DNA from: Mycoplasmatota bacterium
GTDB taxonomy: Bacteria; Bacillota_I; Bacilli_A; Izemoplasmatales; Hujiaoplasmataceae
Assembly (NCBI GenBank): GCA_023132365.1
Contig: JAGLYJ010000046.1
Span: 1-8,238, forward strand
Direction: 5' to 3'
Length of the DNA stretch: 8,238 nucleotides
Every line of letters starts with the position of its first letter. Position 1 is the first letter of the stretch. Shown piece by piece: positions 1 to 5,902 of the stretch. Made by a program: the position numbers and the translations under genes. The notes under the pieces were generated by a model. It did no database searches. It worked only from the letters and a program-made list of their open reading frames with translations, and was not told where the DNA came from.

Positions 1-12
1 AACAGGAAAATG

Positions 13-37
13 AGCGTTCATTCGAACGCTTTTTTTA
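13..37 (+). terminator. Rho-independent terminator of an upstream gene outside the window
   Basis: A perfect 7-bp stem (AGCGTTC at 13-19 pairing with GAACGCT at 24-30) with a 4-base loop is followed directly by a run of seven T at 31-37. The T-run lies on the plus-strand side, so it most likely ends a plus-strand transcript that began before base 1. It also insulates the transporter gene from that transcript. Confidence 0.85.
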
Positions 38-118
38 TTGTGATAGATTGATCACATATTAAAAGGATTAATTAATAAACTAAACTTCTTAAAGAGCAAA
101 ATAAAAAATGTAATTCCA

Positions 119-127
119 TGATATAAT
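119..127 (+). promoter_or_regulatory. Extended -10 promoter of the MFS transporter gene
   Basis: TGATATAAT is a perfect extended -10 (TGnTATAAT). The hexamer 17 bases upstream (AAATAA, 99-104) does not resemble TTGACA, so the TG extension probably compensates. Transcription would start near 134, leaving a leader of about 23 bases that contains the Shine-Dalgarno GAGGTGG at 147-153. No operator-like inverted repeat was evident between 38 and 118. Confidence 0.6.
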
Positions 128-156
128 ATTAATTAAGAAAATATTAGAGGTGGAAT

Positions 157-1827
157 ATGAAACTTGATTACAAAAAAACATTTTACATAGGTTTAGCATT
201 TTTTTTAGTAACACTTTTTTGGAGAACATATGATTTAATTATGGCAAAAATACTTATAGATAAGTTTGGTCTAAGCCAAACGGCTTCTGGAGTAATAATG
301 TCATTAGATAATGTTTTAGCTTTATTTTTGATTCCTTTATTTGGGGCTTTATCAGATAAACAGAAGTCAAAAAAAGGGAAAAGAACTCCATATATTATTG
401 TTGGAACTATAATAGCTGCATTTGCTTTCATGAGCTTAACTTTCAGCGATAATTATCAACAAAGTAAAATAAATACAGAAACTACAATTGTTCAAGAGTA
501 TAATTCTTTTCAAGAAAATGTGGATTCTTTAGTGTATAGTGATTGGGTTGTTTTAAGTGATGGAATAGCTGATCAGTGGGAGAACTTATATAATACAGGA
601 GTTATCACGCAAGAAAAGTATGATGATTTTTATCAAGAAGTTATTGACGGAGAAGACAGTGACGATGCAGTTAGTTCATCAGCTTTAACTTACAAGGCAG
701 ATATGAGAGAAGGTATGAATGAAATTTTAGCCTTTTCTGGTGGAAGTATAACTGATGATGATACAGAAGATTTAAGAGAGTTATATTATTTACATTTAAA
801 TAGTAGAGCTTGGATAGTTACAAGTCACTCTCCAACAACATTTATTATATTTATGGCAACATTACTAGTTGCTTTACTAGCGATGGCAACATTTAGATCG
901 CCAGCTGTAGCGTTAATGCCTGATGTTACTATTAAACCTTTAAGATCTAAAGGTAATGCAGTAATTAACCTGATGGGAACTGTGGGTGGAATTATTGCGA
1001 CAGTAATGCTGATGGTTTATGGTTTGGATAAGTTATCATTCCTAAATTATGGTCCAGCATTCATTACGATAGGAATTTTGATGTTAGTTCTTTTAGTTAT
1101 ATTCCTATGGAAAGTTAATGAACCAAAATTAACTAAAGAGAAAGAGGATTTAGAATTAAAACTTGGAATATCTGATGCACAAGAAAATAAAGAAGTTGAA
1201 GAAGAACACACAAAACTTTCAAAAGATAAACGTAAATCGTTACTTCTAATTTTATTCTCTGTTGCTTTATGGTTTACAGGATATAACGCTGTTATGTCAA
1301 AACTATCAGATTATGCACCTAAAGTTTTAAGTATGGACTATGGAATGCCAATTATTATTGCTCAAATGGCAGCTTTAATTGCGTTTATTCCAATTGGTAT
1401 TTTAGCAACTAAAATTGGTAGAAAGAAAACTATATTATTTGGAATTATTGCACTTACACTTTGTTTCGGATCAGTATATTTCTTAACACCAGATACGGCA
1501 TTTATTATGTATATAATATTCGGTTTAACTGGAGTTGCTTGGGCAACAATTAATGTTAACTCTTATCCGATGGTAGTAGAACTTGCTAAAGGATCGGATG
1601 TTGGAAAATATACAGGTTACTATTATACATTTAGTATGTCAGCACAAATATTAACACCAATTCTATCTGGATTTTTGATGGACCAATTCCAAAGAACGAT
1701 ATTATTCCCTTATGCAGCTATATTCGTTTTAGCTTCATTTGTAACAATGTTCTTTGTTAAACATGGTGACGCAAAAGTAATAAAGAAAGATTCAGCATTA
1801 GAAAGTTTCGATGTTGATATGGATTAA
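157..1827 (+). CDS. MFS transporter, SLC45/GPH-like, with a large acidic extracytoplasmic insertion
   Basis: This is a 556-residue integral membrane secondary transporter, most likely moving a sugar or glycoside with H+ or Na+. About twelve hydrophobic segments are visible: three near residues 8-26, 43-66 and 78-96, then 226-246, 268-288 and 300-320, and six more after 361. The loop after the second segment carries a motif-A signature (GALSDKQKSKKGKRTPYI, 63-80) and is echoed by GILATKIGRKKT near 414-425. D51 in the second segment, RSPAVALMPD after the fourth and GKYTGYYYTFS near 483-493 resemble the SLC45/GPH group. Residues about 97-225, between segments 3 and 4, form a hydrophilic loop with roughly 27 acidic and 6 basic residues, predicted to lie outside the cell. 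The 6-7 loop (about 321-361) is highly charged. The ATG follows GAGGTGG, which supports this start. The substrate cannot be read from sequence. The family call is firm; the subfamily is less so. Confidence 0.85.
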   Translation: MKLDYKKTFYIGLAFFLVTLFWRTYDLIMAKILIDKFGLSQTASGVIMSLDNVLALFLIPLFGALSDKQKSKKGKRTPYIIVGTIIAAFAFMSLTFSDNYQQSKINTETTIVQEYNSFQENVDSLVYSDWVVLSDGIADQWENLYNTGVITQEKYDDFYQEVIDGEDSDDAVSSSALTYKADMREGMNEILAFSGGSITDDDTEDLRELYYLHLNSRAWIVTSHSPTTFIIFMATLLVALLAMATFRSPAVALMPDVTIKPLRSKGNAVINLMGTVGGIIATVMLMVYGLDKLSFLNYGPAFITIGILMLVLLVIFLWKVNEPKLTKEKEDLELKLGISDAQENKEVEEEHTKLSKDKRKSLLLILFSVALWFTGYNAVMSKLSDYAPKVLSMDYGMPIIIAQMAALIAFIPIGILATKIGRKKTILFGIIALTLCFGSVYFLTPDTAFIMYIIFGLTGVAWATINVNSYPMVVELAKGSDVGKYTGYYYTFSMSAQILTPILSGFLMDQFQRTILFPYAAIFVLASFVTMFFVKHGDAKVIKKDSALESFDVDMD

Positions 1828-1851
1828 TTATTTAATACTATTACAATAAAA

Positions 1852-1885
1852 AGAGTGAGCTTATCAATAGCTCACTCTATTTTTT
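1852..1885 (+). terminator. Bidirectional terminator between convergent genes
   Basis: A perfect 10-bp stem (AGAGTGAGCT, 1852-1861, with AGCTCACTCT, 1869-1878) encloses a 7-base loop. A T-run at 1880-1885 serves the plus-strand transporter gene. A short A-run at 1848-1851 gives U residues to a transcript arriving from the minus-strand phosphodiesterase gene, so the one hairpin can end both. The minus-strand U-tract is short, so termination may be weaker in that direction. Confidence 0.88.
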
Positions 1886-1919
1886 AAATTTATTTGATTT
1901 AATGTAACCCAAGTATATT

Positions 1920-2654
1920 TTATTTAGGAATGAAGTATTCAAAAACCGAATTATCATAATGCTTTTTGACCATGTCAAACTCTTCCTGAGATTGTGAAGC
2001 GTAGGAAATAATGCATAACCCCTTTTTATGAGCTTTATCACAATACTTGTTAGGTAAATCTTTTATTCCATAATTTACGAAATCTGGTTTGGTAAATATA
2101 TTGAAGAACATACTTTTCATTAGGTACTTTGTGAACTTTTTCATCTTTGGATCGTTTCTGAAGAATTCTGTAATCTGTCCTCTAATAACATTAGGATGGT
2201 TTATTTTGAACCATTTAACGATATATGGATTAAATGAGTGAATAGCATAAACGCCCTTGTAGTTCTTAATAGTTTCTATAAAACTTTCACATAACAGTTT
2301 GTTATTGCCTAAAGGTTTCAATTCAATTAGAAGAGGGACCCTACCATCAACCAATTTTAACACTTCTGTTAGAGTGGGTATTTTCTCTTTTGAATCTAGA
2401 ATTGTTTCTTCTTTTATGTCTTCATAATTCAATTCTTTTAAATATATGTTTTTCCCGACTAATCTCTTTAGATTATGGTCATGAAAAACAACTACAGTAC
2501 CGTCTTTTAAAGCATTTATATCTATTTCTACACCATAGTTTTTGTCAATTGCTAGTTGAATTGCTGTAATTGAGTTTTCAGGTATTTTTTTATCTTTACT
2601 ATGTAATCCCCTGTGGGCAATTAATTTTTCTTTTATCCAAGTAATGTCTTTCAT
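1920..2654 (-). CDS. Glycerophosphodiester phosphodiesterase (GDPD family)
   Basis: The 244-residue protein matches the TIM-barrel GDPD family, which hydrolyses glycerophosphodiesters such as glycerophosphocholine or glycerophosphoethanolamine to glycerol 3-phosphate and an alcohol. Visible signatures in order are AHRG (H14, R15), PENS (E26, N27), VEIDI (E43, D45), FHDH (H58) and IELKP (E111, K113). These cover the expected metal ligands and general acid/base residues. No signal peptide is evident, so a cytoplasmic enzyme is likely, and the length is normal for bacterial members. The C-terminal strand reads IISYAS where many relatives have a WT pair, but the active-site half is intact. The start is backed by AAAGGAGA at 2662-2669, seven bases upstream. 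It converges on the transporter gene and diverges from the dehydrogenase gene, so co-transcription with either is excluded. The natural substrate is inferred from the family only. Confidence 0.92.
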   Translation of the reverse strand: MKDITWIKEKLIAHRGLHSKDKKIPENSITAIQLAIDKNYGVEIDINALKDGTVVVFHDHNLKRLVGKNIYLKELNYEDIKEETILDSKEKIPTLTEVLKLVDGRVPLLIELKPLGNNKLLCESFIETIKNYKGVYAIHSFNPYIVKWFKINHPNVIRGQITEFFRNDPKMKKFTKYLMKSMFFNIFTKPDFVNYGIKDLPNKYCDKAHKKGLCIISYASQSQEEFDMVKKHYDNSVFEYFIPK

Positions 2655-2678
2655 TTTTATTTCTCCTTTGTTAAAATA

Positions 2679-2687
2679 ATTATATCA
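2679..2687 (-). promoter_or_regulatory. Extended -10 promoter of the GDPD gene
   Basis: Read on the minus strand, bases 2687 down to 2679 spell TGATATAAT, identical to the transporter's extended -10. The -35 region (about 2707-2702, CTCAAT) is poor. A start near 2672 would give a leader of about 18 bases containing the Shine-Dalgarno. Confidence 0.6.
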
Positions 2688-2741
2688 TTTTTTAATTAAT
2701 AATTGAGTAATGATTTGAATATTTATATTGTTGTATTTTTG

Positions 2742-2750
2742 TGTTATAAT
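2742..2750 (+). promoter_or_regulatory. Extended -10 promoter of the alcohol dehydrogenase gene
   Basis: TGTTATAAT is a perfect extended -10. TTGAAT at 2715-2720 resembles a -35 but lies 24 bases away, too far for a standard spacer. The inferred start near 2757 leaves a leader of about 15 bases. It sits back to back with the minus-strand GDPD promoter, about 55 bases apart. No clear shared operator was seen between them. Confidence 0.6.
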
Positions 2751-2760
2751 ATTTTTTGAG

Positions 2761-2767
2761 AGGTGAG
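2761..2767 (+). promoter_or_regulatory. Ribosome binding site that fixes the dehydrogenase start at ATG 2772
   Basis: AGGTGAG lies just ahead of ATG 2772. The in-frame GTG at 2763 falls inside this site and has no site of its own at usable distance, so the longer reading frame (394 residues) is unlikely to be the translated form. Confidence 0.8.
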
Positions 2768-2771
2768 TGGA

Positions 2772-3947
2772 ATGTTAAATTTTAGTTTTCATAGTCCAAC
2801 AGAATTTATTTTTGGAAAAGATTCCGAAAATAATATTGGTAAATTATTAAAAAAGTATAAAGCAAAAAAAGTTTTAGTTCATTATGGCTCAGGTTCAATC
2901 AAGAGATCCGGGTTATTTGATAGAGTTATTAAATCAATAGAAGCAGAGAATATTAGTTATGTTGAATTAGGTGGTGTAGTACCTAACCCTAGAGATACTT
3001 TAGTATATAAAGGAATAGAAATTTGTAATACTGAAAAGGTTGATTTCATCTTAGCTGTTGGTGGGGGATCTGCAATAGATTCAGCCAAAGCAATTGCGGC
3101 AGGAGCTAAGTATAAAGGTGACTTTTGGGATTTCTTTGATAATAAAACGAGGATTAAATCAGCTTTAAGAATTGGAGTTATTCTTACAATTCCTGCGGCT
3201 GGGTCTGAAGGGTCTAGTGCGACGGTGATTACAAAAACTGAAGGTATGTTAAAAAGAGGTACTGGAGCTGAAATTTTGCGCCCTGTATTTTCCATAATAA
3301 ATCCAGAACTTACATATACTTTACCTAGCTATCAAACGGCGGCTGGAATCGTAGATATGATTAGTCATATTTTTGAAAGATATTTGACAAAAACACCTGA
3401 TGTAATCTTAACTGATAGATTAAGTGAAGCAACATTAATTTCTATTATTGAAGCAGCAGAAAAAGTTTTTGAAGAACCGACTAATTATGAAGCGAGATCA
3501 ACTATATGCTGGGCTGGAACAATTGCTCATAATGGATCACTTGCTGTTGGTAGGGCTGAAGATTGGTCATCACATAGATTAGAACATGAATTAAGCGCAT
3601 TGTATGATGTGACTCACGGTGCAGGATTGGCAGTAATCTTTCCGGCATATATGAGATATACTGTAAATGAGGATGTCCAAAGATATCGTAGACTAGCTGT
3701 TAGGGTTTTTGGAATAAAAGATAAACCTAAAAAGCCTTTAAAAATAGCTTTAGCTGGAATTGCTGCTTTAGAGAATTTCTTTAAGAAAATTGGTATGCCA
3801 ACAACTTTTGAAGAAGCAGGAGCTAAGAAAGAAGATATACCAAAACTGTTAGAAAAGCTAAAGATTAATGCTGGAGAACAGTTTGGATCATTTAAAGAAT
3901 TAAATCTAGAGGACGCAAGAAAGATTTATGAATTAGCATGTAAATAA
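2772..3947 (+). CDS. Iron-containing (group III) alcohol dehydrogenase, butanol dehydrogenase type
   Basis: The 391-residue cytoplasmic enzyme probably reduces short-chain aldehydes or ketones to alcohols with NAD(P)H, as in fermentative redox balancing. The N-terminal half has the nucleotide-binding GGGSAIDSAKA (residues 97-107) and a PAAGSEGSSATVIT stretch near 141-154, both typical of the family. The C-terminal half holds four expected metal ligands: D195 and H199 (VDMISH), H272 (LEHEL) and H282 (VTHGAG). The AEDWSSHRLEHELSALYDVTHG region is characteristic of the YqdH/BDH branch. Length is normal for that branch, and the N-terminus MLNFSFHSPTEFIFG aligns well with it from ATG 2772. The gene has its own promoter and a terminator directly after the stop. 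Whether iron, zinc or another metal is used, and which aldehyde, cannot be told from sequence. Confidence 0.92.
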   Translation: MLNFSFHSPTEFIFGKDSENNIGKLLKKYKAKKVLVHYGSGSIKRSGLFDRVIKSIEAENISYVELGGVVPNPRDTLVYKGIEICNTEKVDFILAVGGGSAIDSAKAIAAGAKYKGDFWDFFDNKTRIKSALRIGVILTIPAAGSEGSSATVITKTEGMLKRGTGAEILRPVFSIINPELTYTLPSYQTAAGIVDMISHIFERYLTKTPDVILTDRLSEATLISIIEAAEKVFEEPTNYEARSTICWAGTIAHNGSLAVGRAEDWSSHRLEHELSALYDVTHGAGLAVIFPAYMRYTVNEDVQRYRRLAVRVFGIKDKPKKPLKIALAGIAALENFFKKIGMPTTFEEAGAKKEDIPKLLEKLKINAGEQFGSFKELNLEDARKIYELACK

Positions 3948-3972
3948 CCAAGAAATTATTCTTGGTTTTTTT
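3948..3972 (+). terminator. Terminator after the alcohol dehydrogenase gene
   Basis: CCAAGAA (3948-3954) pairs with TTCTTGG (3959-3965) around a 4-base loop, followed by seven T (3966-3972). It begins at the base after the stop codon. The T-run ends two bases before the AAGGAG of the next gene, so any transcript of that gene initiated upstream must read through it. Confidence 0.85.
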
Positions 3973-3988
3973 ATAAGGAGAAGATTAA

Positions 3989-4690
3989 ATGGTTACATAT
4001 TATATAATTAGCGATATTCATTCACAATACGATTTAATGATGGAAGCTTTAAAAAAAGCTAGTTTTGATATGGAAAATGAAAATCATATATTAATAATAG
4101 CTGGTGATATTCTAGATAGAGGACTTCAGGGAGACAAAACAATTAGGTTTATTGAACAACTTATTATTAAAGACAGAGTGTTAGGCGTTGTTGGTAATCA
4201 TGATGACTTCCTAATAAGGATTTTAACTGACAAATTTAAAATCGAGAAGATTCTTTGGAATATACAGAAAAACGGATTTAGAAGAACCCTCGATTTAGGT
4301 TTTAATAATAACGAAAAATATAAAGTAGATAAAGCTTCTATAAAACGAATGAAAGAGAATTTTGTTAAAAAATATCCGGTGTTTGCTTCTTGGCTGATAA
4401 ACAATCCAATATATTTGATTTTTAGAAATCACGTTATTGTTCATGGCTTTCTTGATTTTTCGCTAGAGGATTGGCGCAATACAAGCAGACACTACGCAGT
4501 TTGGACAAGGGGTTATAATTTAATGATTCCAGATAAATTTGAGAAAAAGCTAGTCTTTGGCCACACACCTAATCGTTATATAAATAAGCAAAATGATATT
4601 ATATATGATGGTAAGAAAATAATGATAGATGGCAATGCCGCTGAGGGCATTAAAATAAATGTTTTGAAATTAACTAAATCAGAAATTTAG
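3989..4690 (+). CDS. PPP-family metallophosphatase (serine/threonine phosphatase or ApaH-like)
   Basis: The 233-residue protein has the full set of PPP metallophosphoesterase signatures: SDIHSQ (D9, H11), GDILDRG (D40, D43, R44), GNHDD (N70, H71), IVHG (H152) and FGHTP (H192), with IMIDGNA near 211-217. These bind a dinuclear metal centre and the phosphate. Size fits bacterial PPP enzymes such as PrpE-type protein phosphatases. Hydrolysis of dinucleoside tetraphosphates (ApaH or PrpE type) is an equal possibility that sequence alone does not settle. There is no signal peptide or membrane segment, so it should act in the cytoplasm. The start is supported by AAGGAG at 3975-3980, eight bases upstream. 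It follows the dehydrogenase gene by 41 bases with a terminator between and no clear promoter of its own, so it may depend on read-through or on a promoter inside the preceding gene. No partner kinase is visible in the window. Confidence 0.88.
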   Translation: MVTYYIISDIHSQYDLMMEALKKASFDMENENHILIIAGDILDRGLQGDKTIRFIEQLIIKDRVLGVVGNHDDFLIRILTDKFKIEKILWNIQKNGFRRTLDLGFNNNEKYKVDKASIKRMKENFVKKYPVFASWLINNPIYLIFRNHVIVHGFLDFSLEDWRNTSRHYAVWTRGYNLMIPDKFEKKLVFGHTPNRYINKQNDIIYDGKKIMIDGNAAEGIKINVLKLTKSEI

Positions 4691-4715
4691 ACCGAAATTA
4701 TCTTCGGTCTTTTTT
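4689..4715 (+). terminator. Terminator overlapping the phosphatase stop codon
   Basis: AGACCGAA (4689-4696) pairs with TTCGGTCT (4703-4710) around a 6-base loop, and six T follow through 4715. The first two stem bases belong to the TAG stop codon (4688-4690). Confidence 0.85.
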
Positions 4716-4757
4716 GTGATGTTTTTTTGAGTCTTCTTTCTATATAGTGAACAACGG

Positions 4758-4786
4758 TTTACTTATGGAGTTTTTCCGTATATACT
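4758..4786 (+). promoter_or_regulatory. Sigma-A-type promoter of the epimerase gene
   Basis: TTTACT (4758-4763, four of six matches to TTGACA) and TATACT (4781-4786, five of six to TATAAT) are separated by 17 bases. It is the only promoter in the window with a recognisable -35. Transcription would start near 4793, giving a leader of about 15 bases that includes the Shine-Dalgarno GAAGGGA (4797-4803). Confidence 0.6.
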
Positions 4787-4807
4787 GAAAATGAAAGAAG
4801 GGATACT

Positions 4808-5833
4808 ATGAAATGTTTCGTTACAGGTGCAACTGGACACATTGGAAATGTTCTGGTTCGTGAACTGTATAAGCAAGGATATCAAGTTATTTCTTTAGTA
4901 TTGCCTAATGATGATATACGTATCATAGAGCCATATACAAAACTTATTTATGGAAACATATTAGATTATAAATTTCTAAAAGAAGAAATAATAGATGTTG
5001 ATGTTGTTTTTCATTTGGCGGGGATAGTAGAAATTGGTACCGGAAAAAAGAAGAAGTTATTTAAAGTCAATGTAGATGGAACTAAGAATATAATTAAGGT
5101 TTGCCAAGAAAATAAAATCAAAAGATTGTTGTATACATCAAGTGTACATGCTTTCGAAGAAGCACCTCATGGAGAAAAGATGATTGAGCCAACTCATTTT
5201 AATCACAAGCTAGTTAAAGGATTATATGCTAAATCAAAAGCAATTGCTTCTGATTTAGTCTTAAACCAAGAGGATAAAAATCTAGAAACAGTTTTAGTTT
5301 GTCCGTCGGGGGTAATAGGTCCGTTTGATTATCAATTATCTAACACGGGGCAATTATTTATAGACTATTTAATGGGCCGTCTTACTGCATATATTAAAGG
5401 AAGCTATAATTTTGTCGATGTAAGAGATTTAGTAAAGGGAATTATTAACGCTTCAATTCTTGGAAAAGATAAAGATATTTTCTTATTATCAGGCAACAAT
5501 ATAACCGTGAAAAAATTACTTGATATGATAGCTAGTGTAACTGGCAAAAAGAAAGTTAAATTCAGATTGTGGTATTGGTTTATATATGCTATGAGTTTTT
5601 TTGCCGAACTATATTACAAGATGATGAAACAGAAACCATTATTTACTCACTACAGTATTATGGTTCTTAAATCAAATCATGACTTCGATAATAGTAAAGC
5701 TAAAAAGATATTAGGATTCAAAACTAGACCAATTAGAAAAACAGTTGTGGACACTTTAAGATTTGCTAAAGAGCACTATTTAGTCAAAGTTGGAAAAAGA
5801 TGGAAAAGGAAATCTATTAAACAGAATAATTGA
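4808..5833 (+). CDS. NAD(P)-dependent epimerase/dehydratase, extended SDR family
   Basis: The 341-residue protein begins with a Rossmann fold carrying the extended-SDR cofactor motif TGATGHIG (residues 6-13). It then shows VFHLAG (67-72), NVDGTKN (88-94), the catalytic serine region TSS (110-112) and the YxxxK pair Y140/K144 (YAKSK). VDVRDLVKGI (203-212) and a SGNNITVKKLLD stretch (228-239) are typical of WcaG/dihydroflavonol-reductase-like members. The C-terminal part has a strongly hydrophobic, aromatic-rich segment (about 254-270, LWYWFIYAMSFFAELYY) and ends in a lysine/arginine-rich tail. Together these could hold the enzyme on the membrane, as in 3-beta-hydroxysteroid-dehydrogenase relatives. 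The reaction could be sugar-nucleotide epimerisation or reduction of a lipid-like ketone; sequence does not decide. ATG 4808 follows GAAGGGA. The gene has its own promoter and terminator, so it is probably transcribed alone. Family call firm, substrate unknown. Confidence 0.85.
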   Translation: MKCFVTGATGHIGNVLVRELYKQGYQVISLVLPNDDIRIIEPYTKLIYGNILDYKFLKEEIIDVDVVFHLAGIVEIGTGKKKKLFKVNVDGTKNIIKVCQENKIKRLLYTSSVHAFEEAPHGEKMIEPTHFNHKLVKGLYAKSKAIASDLVLNQEDKNLETVLVCPSGVIGPFDYQLSNTGQLFIDYLMGRLTAYIKGSYNFVDVRDLVKGIINASILGKDKDIFLLSGNNITVKKLLDMIASVTGKKKVKFRLWYWFIYAMSFFAELYYKMMKQKPLFTHYSIMVLKSNHDFDNSKAKKILGFKTRPIRKTVVDTLRFAKEHYLVKVGKRWKRKSIKQNN

Positions 5834-5840
5834 ACATTTA

Positions 5841-5865
5841 AAATGCGAAATATTTCGCATTTTTT
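5841..5865 (+). terminator. Terminator after the epimerase gene
   Basis: AAATGCGAA (5841-5849) pairs with TTCGCATTT (5854-5862) around ATAT, with a T-run through 5865. It starts seven bases after the TGA stop and separates this gene from the downstream helicase gene. Confidence 0.85.
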
Positions 5866-5879
5866 AATGGATTATAGGG

Positions 5880-5885
5880 TATAAT
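5880..5885 (+). promoter_or_regulatory. Possible -10 element of the nuclease-helicase gene
   Basis: A perfect TATAAT lies in the 37-base gap between the preceding terminator and the ATG. It has no TG extension and no acceptable -35; the 17-base-spaced hexamer is GCATTT, inside the terminator hairpin. If used, transcription would start near 5892, placing the Shine-Dalgarno AAGGTGA (5892-5898) at the very 5' end of the message. Confidence 0.4.
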
Positions 5886-5902
5886 ATTAATAAGGTGAAT
5901 TC

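Noticed and set aside
183..431. Minus-strand open frame of 82 codons inside the transporter gene.
   Set aside because: It is antisense to conserved transporter helices and motif A, and has no family signature or initiation signal.
2655..2760. A shared operator between the divergent GDPD and dehydrogenase promoters.
   Set aside because: Only the short palindrome TTAATTAA and loosely symmetric AT-rich stretches were found, as expected by chance at this base composition.
2763..2771. GTG at 2763 as the start of the alcohol dehydrogenase (394 residues).
   Set aside because: It lies within the AGGTGAG ribosome binding site of ATG 2772 and adds three residues not expected from the family's N-terminus.
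1..2771. The transporter and the GDPD gene as a glycerophosphodiester uptake-and-cleavage operon.
   Set aside because: They are convergent with a shared terminator, so they are not co-transcribed, and the transporter resembles sugar-type SLC45/GPH proteins and not GlpT.
2957..3295. Minus-strand open frame of 112 codons inside the dehydrogenase gene.
   Set aside because: It is fully antisense to a well-supported gene, has no ribosome binding site or recognisable motif, and its proline/serine-rich product looks like reverse reading of conserved codons.
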